From Nitrospira sp. (GTDB lineage: Bacteria > Nitrospirota > Nitrospiria > Nitrospirales > Nitrospiraceae), in contig JARFXO010000007.1 in NCBI GenBank assembly GCA_029194665.1, forward strand, positions 186,001 through 250,000: 64,000 nucleotides of DNA, in the 5' to 3' direction. The position numbers were made by a program, and so were the translations under genes. A model generated the notes under the pieces. The model made no database searches and was not told where the DNA came from. It was given only the letters and a program-made list of their open reading frames with translations. Below, piece by piece: positions 33,694-43,015 of this stretch. Within the stretch, counting starts at the first letter, position 1. Each line of letters opens with the position of its first letter.

Positions 33694-34962
33694 ATGGTGG
33701 ATCAAGAGCGGTGGGCGGAGATTCGACGGTTGCGTCATGAAGAGCGGGGATCCATTTCAGGGATTGCGCGGCGGTTGGACCTGGATCGGAAGACCGTGCG
33801 GCGCAGTCTGCAGCAGACGACGTGGCAACCCTATCGCCGAGCGGCGATGACGGAGACGCTGCTGACCGCCCATGCCGACTTTGTGCGGACCCGTGCGTCG
33901 CAGGTTAATTATTCGGCGCGGATTCTCTATCAGGAACTGCGAGCGAGCCACGAGTACATCGGCAGTTATGAGACGGTGAAGCGAGGGGTGGCGCCGCTGC
34001 GTGAGGGTCAGCTGCAGGCGGAGCGGGCCCTCCTCCGCTTTGAGACACCGCCGGGCCAGCAGAGTCAGATTGATTGGGGCCAAGCCACCGTGCCCTTCCG
34101 CGCCGGCCCGACGGTGGTGCACGTGTTCGTGTTGACGTTGGGGTTCAGCCGACGTGGGTTCTATTACGCCTGTGCCGATGAGCGGCTGGCGCAGTTTCTC
34201 GAGGCCCATGAACGGGCTTTTGCGCATTTCGGTGGCCACACGCGAGAGCATCTGTATGACCGACCGCGAACCGTCTGTTATGCGGATGAGACGGGGCGGC
34301 GGCTCTGGAATCCCACCTTCAAAGCCTTCGCCGACTATTGGGGCTTTGAGCCGCGCGTGTGTCGGCCCTATCGGGCCCAGACCAAGGGTAAGGTCGAATC
34401 CGGCGTGAAATATCTGAAACGGAACTTTCTGCCGGGACGAACGTTTGTCGATCTGGTGGACTTTCAAACCCAACTTGACGAATGGACCGCGACAATTGCC
34501 GACCGCCGCATCCATGGCACGACGCATGAGGAGCCACTCGTCCGGTTTGCGCGAGAACGCAACCACCTGGTCCCGCTGGCGGACCAGCGCGCCTTCCAGC
34601 AGGAGGCGCGCGTCTCACGGATCGTGGCCGAGGACTATTTGGTCAGCCTGGCGACGAACCGCTACTCCGTGCCCTTCCGGCTCATTGGTCAGCGGGTTGA
34701 AGTGCAACGACGGGGGGACACGGTCCACATCTTTCACCGTGACCAAGAGATCGCGACGCACCCGGTGCTCCCGGGCCAGCACCAATTCCGAATCCAGCCC
34801 GAGCACGGCCCTGGAGCCAGTGCGCGTCTCGCCCGCCACCGTCGGTCCACGGTGAGCGATCGGTCCCCTCGCCCCGATGCCTTGCCGGAGGTCGAAGTGC
34901 GGGATCTGGCCTGGTACGAGGCGGTGTGTGAGCGCACGGCGTCGCAGGAGGGGCGGCCATGA
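33694..34962 (+). CDS. istA: IS21 transposase IstA
   Basis: 422 residues from ATG 33694 (GGGAGG upstream); an in-frame reading from 33580 also exists. N-terminal helix-turn-helix (ISGIARRLDLDRKTVRRSL), then an rve-type DDE integrase core: Asp127 in QSQIDWGQATVPF, Asp in EHLYDRPRTV and Glu in KGKVESGVKYLKRNF. A C-terminal SH3-like domain follows (YSVPFRLIGQRVEVQRRGD). It catalyses strand transfer of IS21. The stop overlaps the start of istB (ATGA). Confidence 0.95.
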   Translation: MVDQERWAEIRRLRHEERGSISGIARRLDLDRKTVRRSLQQTTWQPYRRAAMTETLLTAHADFVRTRASQVNYSARILYQELRASHEYIGSYETVKRGVAPLREGQLQAERALLRFETPPGQQSQIDWGQATVPFRAGPTVVHVFVLTLGFSRRGFYYACADERLAQFLEAHERAFAHFGGHTREHLYDRPRTVCYADETGRRLWNPTFKAFADYWGFEPRVCRPYRAQTKGKVESGVKYLKRNFLPGRTFVDLVDFQTQLDEWTATIADRRIHGTTHEEPLVRFARERNHLVPLADQRAFQQEARVSRIVAEDYLVSLATNRYSVPFRLIGQRVEVQRRGDTVHIFHRDQEIATHPVLPGQHQFRIQPEHGPGASARLARHRRSTVSDRSPRPDALPEVEVRDLAWYEAVCERTASQEGRP

Positions 34963-35741
34963 ACGCGGCGCAACTGGAACGGCTCCGTGACCAACTCACG
35001 CGCCTACGGCTCTTGAAGAGTCGGGAGCGGCTGGAGGCCCTCTTACAAGAAGCGGCCGTCAAGGAGCTGCCCTATGCCGACTTCCTCGACCAGGTGCTCG
35101 GCGAAGAAGTCGCGTCCAAGACCGCGAAGAACATTGCGATGCGGACGAGTTTGGCGCGATTTCCATTCGTCAAGAGTCTGGAGGTCTTCGACTTCAGCTA
35201 CCAGCCTTCGTTGGATAAGAAGCAGATTCAGCAGGTGGCGACCTGCCACTTCATCGAGCACGGCGAGAATGTCGTGATCTTGGGGCCGCCCGGTGTGGGC
35301 AAAAGCCACCTGGCCATCGGGCTAGGGCTGCAAGCCATTGCCCAGGGCTATCGGGTGTTGTTCACGACAGCCGCCGCCATGATCGCTACGCTGACTCGGG
35401 CGCTCACGGAGAATCGGCTGGAGGACAAGCTGAAGCTCTATACCATTCCCCGGTTGCTGATCATTGATGAGATCGGCTATCTGCCCATTGACCGCACCGG
35501 GGCCAACTTGTTCTTTCAGCTCATCTCACGCCGCTATGAGAAGGGGCCGATGATTTTGACCAGTAACCAGAGTTTCGGGGCTTGGGGCGAGGTGTTTGGC
35601 GACCGGGTGCTGGCGACTGCGATCCTGGATCGGGTGCTCCACCACGCGATCACCATCAACATCCGGGGCCATTCCTACCGGCTGAAGGAGAAACTCAAAG
35701 CCGGACTTGTGCGGGTCGAAGAAGCGTCAACGACAACCTAA
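34959..35741 (+). CDS. istB: IS21 helper ATPase IstB
   Basis: 260 residues. Walker A GPPGVGKSHLAIG, Walker B LLIIDEIGYL, and the AAA+ sensor region ILTSNQSFGAWGEVF identify the IstB ATPase that helps IstA find and strand-transfer into target DNA. Translation is coupled to istA by a four-base overlap. The C-terminal HAITINIRGHSYRLKEK is the normal family ending. Confidence 0.95.
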   Translation: MNAAQLERLRDQLTRLRLLKSRERLEALLQEAAVKELPYADFLDQVLGEEVASKTAKNIAMRTSLARFPFVKSLEVFDFSYQPSLDKKQIQQVATCHFIEHGENVVILGPPGVGKSHLAIGLGLQAIAQGYRVLFTTAAAMIATLTRALTENRLEDKLKLYTIPRLLIIDEIGYLPIDRTGANLFFQLISRRYEKGPMILTSNQSFGAWGEVFGDRVLATAILDRVLHHAITINIRGHSYRLKEKLKAGLVRVEEASTTT

Positions 35742-35743
35742 CG

Positions 35744-35796
35744 GGGTGGGGAATTTTCGATGACCATAACTGGGGCAATTTGGATGACCCTTGACA
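35744..35796. repeat. IS21 right terminal inverted repeat
   Basis: Ends TGACA on the plus strand, complementary to the left end; begins 2 nt after the istB stop. Confidence 0.85.
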
Positions 35797-35802
35797 AATG
35801 CT
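35797..35802. repeat. IS21 target-site duplication, right
   Basis: AATGCT immediately after the right terminal repeat; identical to 33545-33550. The following 35803-36175 shows no gene. Confidence 0.85.
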
Positions 35803-36175
35803 CACCTGGCGCAAGCCGATCCCTTATGCGAAGCAGCGAGCGAGGACCAGCCAAGCTCGCAAAGCCAGCCTGCTGGCCGAAGAGAGGGTTGGACGAATCC
35901 GGTTCGAGGGCCACTGCTAAAGGTAGTCAGAGTACTCCAGCCTCGCCGCCTCGATCGGTTCCACCTCAGAGGGCAGACCCACAACACCGGCACATCTCAC
36001 CGTTTCGCGGATGCGAGCCTCTAGCGTTTGTACGCACAGGCGAAACTTAATTTTGTTGAAATGTGCCAGTTTATTGTGGAGCTACGACAAGGTACAGACC
36101 CCCAATGAAAGGCTGTTCTCTTTCATGTCTGTGAGCAGACTGGCGCTCCAGCGAGGAATGCTCCCCTCGGCAGGC

Positions 36176-36277
36176 TCACTGCCTGGTGATACCAAGTAAG
36201 TTGGTGAGCAAAGCCGTGATTGCAACAACGACTCCGATGCCGATAAACCCGTAAATCATGATTTTTATATGGTCCAT
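36176..36277 (-). CDS. 33-residue membrane protein
   Basis: ATG at 36277 preceded by AAGGAGGTGCGT, one of the best ribosome sites in the window; TGA at 36176. The peptide begins MDHIKIMIYGFIGIG and continues VVVAITALLTNLLG, a single transmembrane helix with a short basic end (TRQ). It is divergent from the alpha-dioxygenase operon, about 400 bp away. No family recognised; the ribosome site and composition make it a likely real miniprotein. Confidence 0.6.
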   Translation of the reverse strand: MDHIKIMIYGFIGIGVVVAITALLTNLLGITRQ

Positions 36278-36684
36278 ACGCACCTCCTTGTTAGGGCCGC
36301 ATCATGGCATAAGCAGCCTTCATCATACAAGGCCTTACAGTTCAATATACCCCGAAAGTTGTTTCCACCTGGATGCCCATTCCACCATAGACATTCTAGG
36401 GTAAATACCCTCTTGATTATTGACCTGTATCCTGGGTGTATCCTTTTCGGATAGTCCTGTATCGGAACAGATACCGGTAAAAGTCCTAGTCGGAAATCAG
36501 ACTGATCCTCCTTCACATCTGTCTCGGCGATCACTACGAGTGCAACCACAAGTCATTCCTTGTGTTTGACCGTTTTCCCAGACATCGCTCCACAGAGCCT
36601 GTCCGATACGTTGCATGCGTCCATGTCTTGCATAAGCGAAAGGGTCTGAAGAAGGAACAACCTAGGAGCAGCCGGGAGGACACC
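36278..36684. other. AT-rich divergent regulatory region
   Basis: About 400 bp between the miniprotein and the alpha-dioxygenase-like gene, AT-richer than its surroundings and likely to hold both promoters. An inverted GTATC-N6-GATAC occurs near 36460. A GTG at 36562 would extend the oxygenase in frame but lacks a ribosome site. Confidence 0.4.
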
Positions 36685-38526
36685 ATGAGACGCTCGGGTA
36701 GGGCATTGCGCGTGATGGCGTGGTGTTATAGGGCATTGAACCGTATGGTCCCGTGGCACCGATTGCCGAAACTGCTGGGGCTTCTCAACCTGATCGCCCT
36801 TCAGCACGACCTTCGGCGATGGAATTTATACGACACGACCCCGTTTGCAGAAAACACGGGCAAGCGATGTCCATTTCATGCGACCGATCTTTCGGCACGA
36901 CGGGCGGAGGGATCGCATAATGACCTGCAATACCCTTCGATGGGACAGGCAGGAACGCCGTTCGGCCGCAACTGTCCGTTGAATGCGATCCCAGTCTCGC
37001 AAGACCCCGGTGGCGAGAACCCCAGTCCCAAGACCGTCAGCCGTGTGCTCTTGACACGCACACAGTTCATTCCGGCCACCTCGGTGAATCTGCTCCTTGC
37101 CGCCTGGATTCAGTTTCAGGTGCATGACTGGTTCAATCATAAACGAAGCGATTACCCGGATACGCCGATTCGCTTAGGACCAGGCGACGAATGGCATGAG
37201 GACCCGATGATGGTCCGCAAAACCAACGAAGCGCCACGCTCGCGGGGCTGTCCCGCCTCCATGCCGGTCTTCTTAAACACCGGAACGCACTGGTGGGACG
37301 GATCCCAACTGTACGGAAGCGATGTCACCCGCCAACAGCTGGTCCGCGGTGAGGAGCAGTATGGCAAGCTCATGCTCATCGACGGACGCCTCCCATCGAT
37401 GGCAACCATCGACGCGGACCAGCCAGGTATTGATCTCACGGGCTTCAACGACAATTATTGGATTGGCCTCAGCATGTTTCACACGCTTTTTGCGCTGGAG
37501 CACAACGCGATCTGCGAAGCCCTGCACGTCAGCTATCCGTTATGGACCGATGAACAACTCTTCCAAAAAGCCCGCCTGATCAACAGCGCCCTCATGGCCA
37601 AAATCCACACCGTGGAATGGACGCCCGCATTGCTGCAGCACCCAACGGCCGATCGCGCGATGCGGATCAATTGGTGGGGCGCGTTCGGAGAACAGATTCG
37701 CAAGCGATTCGGGCGATTGAGCGACAACGACGTGTTGGGAGGACTTCCAGGGTCTCCCACGGATCATCATGGCGTTCCCTATTCCCTGACCGAGGAGTTT
37801 GTCGCCGTCTATCGGCTGCATCCATTGATTCCCGACGACTATCGGTTCAACTCGCTCACAGACCCGACAGCTTGTCACTACAAGAGCTTCAGAGAAGTCG
37901 AAGGCAACAACACGCGCCCCCTGATGGATCAGCTGGGCGTCGAGAACCTGTGGTTCTCGTTCGGTCTGGCACATCCCGGGAAACTCACGCTGGGCAACTT
38001 TCCTCGCTTCCTTCAAGATTTCAAGCGGATCAAGCTGCTTCAGGACGGCAAGGAGGAGATCCTGGATGTGGCCGCGATCGACGTCTTCCGGGATCGTGAA
38101 CGGGCGGTGCCTCGGTACAACAACTTCAGACGCATGTTGCGCATGCGCCCTGTCCGGAGCTTCGAAGAGTTAAACCGTGAATGGGCGAAAACACTCCGGG
38201 ATGTGTATGACAATGATGTTGAGCGCATCGACACCCTGGTCGGGTTGCTCGCTGAAGAGCCGCCTGAGGGCTTTGCGATCAGCGACACTGCATTTCGTAT
38301 CTTTACGCTCATGGCGCCGCGGAGGCTGAAGAGCGATCGGTTCTTCACGGCTGATTTTCGCCCGGAGGTGTATACCCCCATGGGAATCGATTGGGTGCAG
38401 ATGAACGACCTGACGAGCGTCCTGCTTCGCCACTATCCGACGCTCGCTCCGGCCCTACAGGGATTGGGCAATGCGTTTTTCCCTTGGCATAACATTCACG
38501 AACCGGCTGGACACAAACCGACCTGA
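36685..38526 (+). CDS. Alpha-dioxygenase/cyclooxygenase-like haem peroxidase
   Basis: 613 residues from ATG 36685 (GGGAGG at 5 nt), close to the length of plant alpha-dioxygenases (about 640). Animal-type haem peroxidase fold with distal His147 in QFQVHDWFNH, HWWDGSQLYG, a NDNYWIGLSMFHTLFALEHN helix, KIHTVEWTPALL, and EEFVAVYRLHPL carrying Tyr376 and His379. The Y-x-x-H spacing is the catalytic tyrosine and proximal haem ligand of cyclooxygenase/alpha-DOX. GVPYSLTEEF is strongly alpha-DOX-like. Expected reaction: O2 addition to the alpha-carbon of fatty acids to 2-hydroperoxides. First gene of an operon with a lipoxygenase-like gene and a sensor kinase. Confidence 0.88.
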   Translation: MRRSGRALRVMAWCYRALNRMVPWHRLPKLLGLLNLIALQHDLRRWNLYDTTPFAENTGKRCPFHATDLSARRAEGSHNDLQYPSMGQAGTPFGRNCPLNAIPVSQDPGGENPSPKTVSRVLLTRTQFIPATSVNLLLAAWIQFQVHDWFNHKRSDYPDTPIRLGPGDEWHEDPMMVRKTNEAPRSRGCPASMPVFLNTGTHWWDGSQLYGSDVTRQQLVRGEEQYGKLMLIDGRLPSMATIDADQPGIDLTGFNDNYWIGLSMFHTLFALEHNAICEALHVSYPLWTDEQLFQKARLINSALMAKIHTVEWTPALLQHPTADRAMRINWWGAFGEQIRKRFGRLSDNDVLGGLPGSPTDHHGVPYSLTEEFVAVYRLHPLIPDDYRFNSLTDPTACHYKSFREVEGNNTRPLMDQLGVENLWFSFGLAHPGKLTLGNFPRFLQDFKRIKLLQDGKEEILDVAAIDVFRDRERAVPRYNNFRRMLRMRPVRSFEELNREWAKTLRDVYDNDVERIDTLVGLLAEEPPEGFAISDTAFRIFTLMAPRRLKSDRFFTADFRPEVYTPMGIDWVQMNDLTSVLLRHYPTLAPALQGLGNAFFPWHNIHEPAGHKPT

Positions 38527-38593
38527 TTGAGGAGCCTCGACCGCTGGAAGCGGCGCAAACCCATTGGCTCCTTCTCGTGAAGGAGGCTGGCTT

Positions 38594-40231
38594 ATGTCGT
38601 TGATGACCACATTACAATGGACCATTCGGAAGGGATTCTGGAACTTCGTGGCGAAGAGAAAATATAGACGCAATATCCCGATGGTGGTCGATCATCCTCA
38701 TCGAACGCCTGCTCGTCTTCAATTGATCCCTTTGGTACAGGTGTATCCGAGCATCCCGATCAGCGATATTTGGATCGCCGATCATCCACTACAAGACGAG
38801 GGCCGCGCCAAGCGGGGAATGCTACGGCGATTGTTGACCAGGCTGTATCCGAAATTCTTTCCAGAAGAACTGGTCCTGCGCGTTTTAGCATGGCTCTATA
38901 CCACCACATGTGGTCCTATGCAGCCGGGCCGCCCCGAGATTCCGGCTGATCCCTATGTCGCCCTGGATCAAGCCTATACCAAAGGACACCGCCGGACGGT
39001 GATACACACGTCGGCAGCGTTGACCCTTGATCCGAAGAGAACGCTGAAGCCGCCCACCTTGCCGCCCGAGCTGGAACAGTTCCCGGATCTCGGTATGCTG
39101 GCCTTGCGGGGGCCTTATGCCGGTTACTTGAAGAAGGTGAAAGGTTCTCGTGCACAGTACGAGTGGGATTTGCGTGAGCTCTCATCGTACGAGTCATATC
39201 CAGACCTCTACGAACCCTGGGCTCACGTGCTGTTCCAATTCCATGAGCAAGACGCCTCGCTCAAACCCTGTCGGATTGAATGTCAACTTGGAACGATTGT
39301 CCCGGACGATCCTGAGTGGCCGCTTGCATCGCGCATTGCTGTCTGTGCCGCCACGACCCATACCGCCCTCGTACGGCACTGGACCTGGACCCATTTGGTC
39401 GGCGGGGAGCTCTTCGCGTTTGCGACCCGCACAAAACTGAGCGACTCTCATCCGCTTTACCGACTCCTCTGGCCGCACCTGGTCGGGACACAGGCCAGCA
39501 ACCGGCTGGCGACGTTAGGTCAACTGGTGCCGGGCGGCGATTTTGAAGCAGTCTACAGCTTGACCTACAAAGGCCTCTGTCATTTGATCAGCAAGTCGAC
39601 CGCAACCTTCCGGTTGGGTAGCTTCGATCCCAGGGAAGACCGGCATCATCGCGACATGGGGGGAAGAGTTCCTACCCCGACACTCGACAATTGCAAGCGC
39701 CTGTTTCGAATCATGCAGGCCCATGCGTACCGGTACTTCCGGCTCTACTACACCGACGAGGCGATACGGTACGATGAACAGATACAAGACTGGGTCGGCG
39801 AGTTGGACCGATTGCTTCCAAACGGTCTCGGGCTCCCCCCGGTCAAGCTGGGATGTGCCTCGCTCGCCAACGTGGTCGCCAAACTGATGTATATGGAATG
39901 CGTGCACCATGAGCAGGTCGGCACGCACTGTTGGAACTATCAATTATGGGCACACACACATCCGGTGCGTGTCTATCGCGACAATCGCCGTGTACCTGAA
40001 GACGTCTACCAACGATTGGTCAACACCAACTATATTCTCAATATTGTGCGCACCCCCTTGTTGAGCGATTTGACGAATCTGGCGCTGGAGGGCGAGCGAA
40101 TGGAAGAAGCGGAGCGAGTCTTTCGAGTCTTTACGGATCGGCTCCGAGCCGTAGAGCATGCGATGGAGCAGGAGCCGTGGGCTTCATGGAAGATCTACCC
40201 TGTCCAACTTGAGGTCAGCATTAATGCCTGA
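38594..40231 (+). CDS. Lipoxygenase-like non-haem iron protein
   Basis: 545 residues from ATG 38594 (AAGGAGG at 8 nt). The lipoxygenase core is visible: HWTWTH (His262, His267; H-x4-H iron ligands), then ELFAFATRTKLSDSHPLYRLL and PH at 294-295, GGDFEAVYSL, and a third ligand candidate His438/439 in MECVHHEQVG. The residue four after the third His, usually Asn, is Gly. The protein ends VSINA rather than the Ile carboxylate ligand of classical enzymes. No N-terminal PLAT domain. It probably oxygenates polyunsaturated or other fatty acids, but the altered ligands leave activity open. It lies between the alpha-DOX gene and the kinase. Confidence 0.75.
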   Translation: MSLMTTLQWTIRKGFWNFVAKRKYRRNIPMVVDHPHRTPARLQLIPLVQVYPSIPISDIWIADHPLQDEGRAKRGMLRRLLTRLYPKFFPEELVLRVLAWLYTTTCGPMQPGRPEIPADPYVALDQAYTKGHRRTVIHTSAALTLDPKRTLKPPTLPPELEQFPDLGMLALRGPYAGYLKKVKGSRAQYEWDLRELSSYESYPDLYEPWAHVLFQFHEQDASLKPCRIECQLGTIVPDDPEWPLASRIAVCAATTHTALVRHWTWTHLVGGELFAFATRTKLSDSHPLYRLLWPHLVGTQASNRLATLGQLVPGGDFEAVYSLTYKGLCHLISKSTATFRLGSFDPREDRHHRDMGGRVPTPTLDNCKRLFRIMQAHAYRYFRLYYTDEAIRYDEQIQDWVGELDRLLPNGLGLPPVKLGCASLANVVAKLMYMECVHHEQVGTHCWNYQLWAHTHPVRVYRDNRRVPEDVYQRLVNTNYILNIVRTPLLSDLTNLALEGERMEEAERVFRVFTDRLRAVEHAMEQEPWASWKIYPVQLEVSINA

Positions 40232-42959
40232 TGTATCGGCAAGCCCGCTTGCTGCCGACGCCCTTGTGTCGGACAGCGAGGAGCAGAAGGAGTTGTTGAC
40301 TCTGGAGCACACGATCCTCGATCGTCCGCTGATGAAATTTCGGCCGTTTGGGAAGGATGAGCAGGGGCAGAAAATTTCCGACGTGAGCGGAACCCTCGTC
40401 GTGTCTGCGATCCAACATCTCGAACATTGTGTGGAAAAATCCAGCGGAGCGGCGGCTGTCCAGACTGTCGAACAGTTATGCCGGCTGCTCAATGGACGTA
40501 TTCCGGATCCTTCCTACCATGTGACGCCCGCATTTTTGCGAAAAGAATGGAACAGCTATTCCTATGAATTCTTGAGCTATCTGCGGGAATTCTGCAAGCA
40601 GCTCTCGGGTGATCCGCAGTTTCATTACAATACCGGCCTGACCACCGTCATTTCCCCGGTGTTTCGAGTTCTGGGGCGCCCGTTTACCCTTGCCCAGTTC
40701 TCCAAGCTTGCGTTGTACTGGACCCAACGGTACACGCAGGGGACCGTCGAGTGCGAGATCGCCGACGTCACAAATTGCTCGATGATCTATCGGCTTCGTT
40801 TTACCGAGCATACGCTGAAGCAGTTTGGACCGTATCTCAAAGCCTGTGCCCATCAGGTCTGTGCTTCGACCAAGGGACGAATAGTGGCGGCTCCGTCGCT
40901 CATTCACGGAGGACCGCCCGCAAGAGTGACGGATCGGACTTGTATCGTCGACGGGGCACCCTGGTGTGAATGGGAGGTACGCTGGCAGCACGAGCCGCGA
41001 CAAACATTTTGGTCTGCTTGGACTTTCGTGCCGGGAGTCGCGGCGTGGCTGTACCTCCATTATTTCTATCCCATGGTGTCCGGAATCGAGGCGTTGTTGT
41101 TGGCGACGGTGCCCACCTTGGCGGCGGGAATGTTGTCCGAATCCCGTCAACGGGCCGCGAATCGCAAACGCGAGTCGTTAATCAACGAGCAAACGCAGTT
41201 TGTCGAAGAACGGTACACAGAACTCAAGGACGCGTACCTCGATCAGGAACAGACCCGTGTCGAACTCCGTCGCAAAGTGAGTCAGCTTACCGCGCTCCAC
41301 CGCGCAGGCCTCTCGTTCGGATCGACGCTCGACCGCGAACCACTAGTGCAGACCGTCCTGGAGACCCTCATCCAGGATCTCCACTACGATCGAGCCATGA
41401 TCAGCTTTTACGACCCGGTACGTCGGGTTCTTCACAGCGGCAGGGTCGTCGGAGTCTCCGATGACATCGCAGAGTTCGTCCGTCGGCGGGAGCTGCCGGT
41501 GTCCGATCCCGACGAATTTCCGGCGTCGGCGCTGAGCGCCGGCAAGCCGGTGCTGATTCGCGACATCAAGACCGTTTGGGCGCGTCTGCATCCGATGAAT
41601 CAGCAATTGGCTGCATGGACCGGCACGAATTCGGTGATCTGGGTGCCGCTGAAAGCGAAGGACCGTCTGCTCGGCACGCTCACGGTTGACCGTACTGCGC
41701 CGAACAGCTTGACGGACGATGACCTGGAATTAATGGAGACGGTCTCCAGCCAGGTGGCCATCGCTCTGGACAACGCCTCGGCGTACGCACAGATTGAGGA
41801 GCTGAATACCGGGTTGGAAGCCAAAGTCCAGGAACGGACGGCAGAGTTGGAACGTGCGGACCAGATCAGGTCGAGCTTCTTGTCGCATGTCTCGCATGAG
41901 TTACGAACGCCGCTCACGTCGGTGAAGGGCTACGTGGAGAACCTCCTCGATGGGCTGACCGGTCCGTTGAACAGCAAACAGCAACGGTACCTGGGGCGCA
42001 TCTCCGACAATCTCGAGCGACTGATCAGGATGATCACCGACCTCCTTGACCGAACCCGCATTGAAACGGGCCAGCTTGCCCTCTGCCCGGCGGAGGTGGA
42101 TTTGGAACGTTGCGTGGCGGAGGTCATCGAACAGCTTCGACCCTTGGCGAAGGAAAAACAGCAGCTGCTGACGAGTCATTATCCACCTTCAGTACTCATT
42201 GTCTGGGTCGACCGGGATCGGTTGATCCAAATCCTCACCAACTTGGTGCACAACGCCATCAAATTCACGCCGACGGAGGGACGTATCGACGTGTCGGTGT
42301 TCGCCTCCGATAGGGCCTTCGCCACGATTCGCGTCCGCGATACGGGGCCTGGGATTCCCGAGGAGGCATTGGCAAAGATCTTCGATCCGTTCTACCGGAC
42401 AGTCCAAAAACGACCGCAACGCACCGAAGGGCAAGGGCTCGGTTTAGGCCTCTCTATCGTGAAGACGCTCGTCGAACTCCATAGCGGCCGGATCACTGTA
42501 TGCAGCGAACCGGGGCAGGGTTCCGAATTTTCCGTGACGCTCCCCCTCATCCCAGCCGCCCCGTTGGCAGCAGCGCATGACCAACCGGTCTCGAAGCGAT
42601 TGCTGATCGTGGATGACGACCCGGACATTCGACAACTCTTGGCCGATCGCTTGGCCGCCGAGGGCTACGAAACCGAACCGGCGATCGACGGGGTGCAGGC
42701 CCTCCAGGCCATGCAGGAACGCCGGTTTGCCGGAGTCCTATTGGACATCGGCCTTCCACAGTTGGATGGACTCGAGGTCCTCCGTCAGGTGCGACGGTGG
42801 AACCAACAAACTCCCATCGTCGTGATCACGGCGGCGCAATCGAAGGACCTCGCCGTGCGTGCCATCAGCCTAGGCGCTCAGGCCTATGTGTTGAAGCCGT
42901 TCAACCTATCGGAACTCCATCATGCCGTCCGGAGTTGGTTCGCAAACCCTTCTCTATAG
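40224..42959 (+). CDS. Hybrid sensor kinase with GAF and receiver domains
   Basis: 911 residues from ATG 40224 (GAGG at 9 nt), overlapping the lipoxygenase-like gene by 8 bp. The N-terminal ~240 residues match the sensor region of 22872-25064 (LEHTILDRPLMKFRPFG, EWNSYSYEFLSYLREFCKQ, C-IVDGAPWC-E). Two membrane helices follow, then a coiled coil, a GAF domain (about 370-530), HisKA with SHVSHELRTPL, HATPase with DTGPGIPEEAL and GLGLGLSIVKTL, and a receiver with Asp in LLDIGLPQLDG and LKPFN. Likely senses a lipid-related or redox signal and reports on or controls the oxygenase operon. Confidence 0.92.
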   Translation: MPDVSASPLAADALVSDSEEQKELLTLEHTILDRPLMKFRPFGKDEQGQKISDVSGTLVVSAIQHLEHCVEKSSGAAAVQTVEQLCRLLNGRIPDPSYHVTPAFLRKEWNSYSYEFLSYLREFCKQLSGDPQFHYNTGLTTVISPVFRVLGRPFTLAQFSKLALYWTQRYTQGTVECEIADVTNCSMIYRLRFTEHTLKQFGPYLKACAHQVCASTKGRIVAAPSLIHGGPPARVTDRTCIVDGAPWCEWEVRWQHEPRQTFWSAWTFVPGVAAWLYLHYFYPMVSGIEALLLATVPTLAAGMLSESRQRAANRKRESLINEQTQFVEERYTELKDAYLDQEQTRVELRRKVSQLTALHRAGLSFGSTLDREPLVQTVLETLIQDLHYDRAMISFYDPVRRVLHSGRVVGVSDDIAEFVRRRELPVSDPDEFPASALSAGKPVLIRDIKTVWARLHPMNQQLAAWTGTNSVIWVPLKAKDRLLGTLTVDRTAPNSLTDDDLELMETVSSQVAIALDNASAYAQIEELNTGLEAKVQERTAELERADQIRSSFLSHVSHELRTPLTSVKGYVENLLDGLTGPLNSKQQRYLGRISDNLERLIRMITDLLDRTRIETGQLALCPAEVDLERCVAEVIEQLRPLAKEKQQLLTSHYPPSVLIVWVDRDRLIQILTNLVHNAIKFTPTEGRIDVSVFASDRAFATIRVRDTGPGIPEEALAKIFDPFYRTVQKRPQRTEGQGLGLGLSIVKTLVELHSGRITVCSEPGQGSEFSVTLPLIPAAPLAAAHDQPVSKRLLIVDDDPDIRQLLADRLAAEGYETEPAIDGVQALQAMQERRFAGVLLDIGLPQLDGLEVLRQVRRWNQQTPIVVITAAQSKDLAVRAISLGAQAYVLKPFNLSELHHAVRSWFANPSL

Positions 42960-43015
42960 AATTTGTCCTCGTCGTTCAGAAGCCAATCTTGGATACCGAC
43001 CGAAGCCAAACCTTA

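Larger units (their letters stand above)
33551..35796 (+). mobile_element. Complete IS21-family insertion sequence
   Basis: 2246 bp. Terminal inverted repeats start with TGTCA at both ends, the two overlapping genes istA and istB are intact, and a perfect 6-bp target duplication (AATGCT) flanks the element. All parts needed for transposition are present, so this looks like a recent, potentially active insertion. Confidence 0.93.
33489..35920 (+). pseudogene. Possible small ORF split by the IS21 insertion
   Basis: If the IS (33551-35796) and one target-site copy are removed, the flanks join into a continuous 59-codon frame from ATG 33489 to TAA 35918-35920, with the joint inside codon 21. The predicted peptide is basic (for example LTWRKPIPYAKQRART near the joint). 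No family is recognised and no ribosome site is evident, so this may be chance. Confidence 0.2.
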
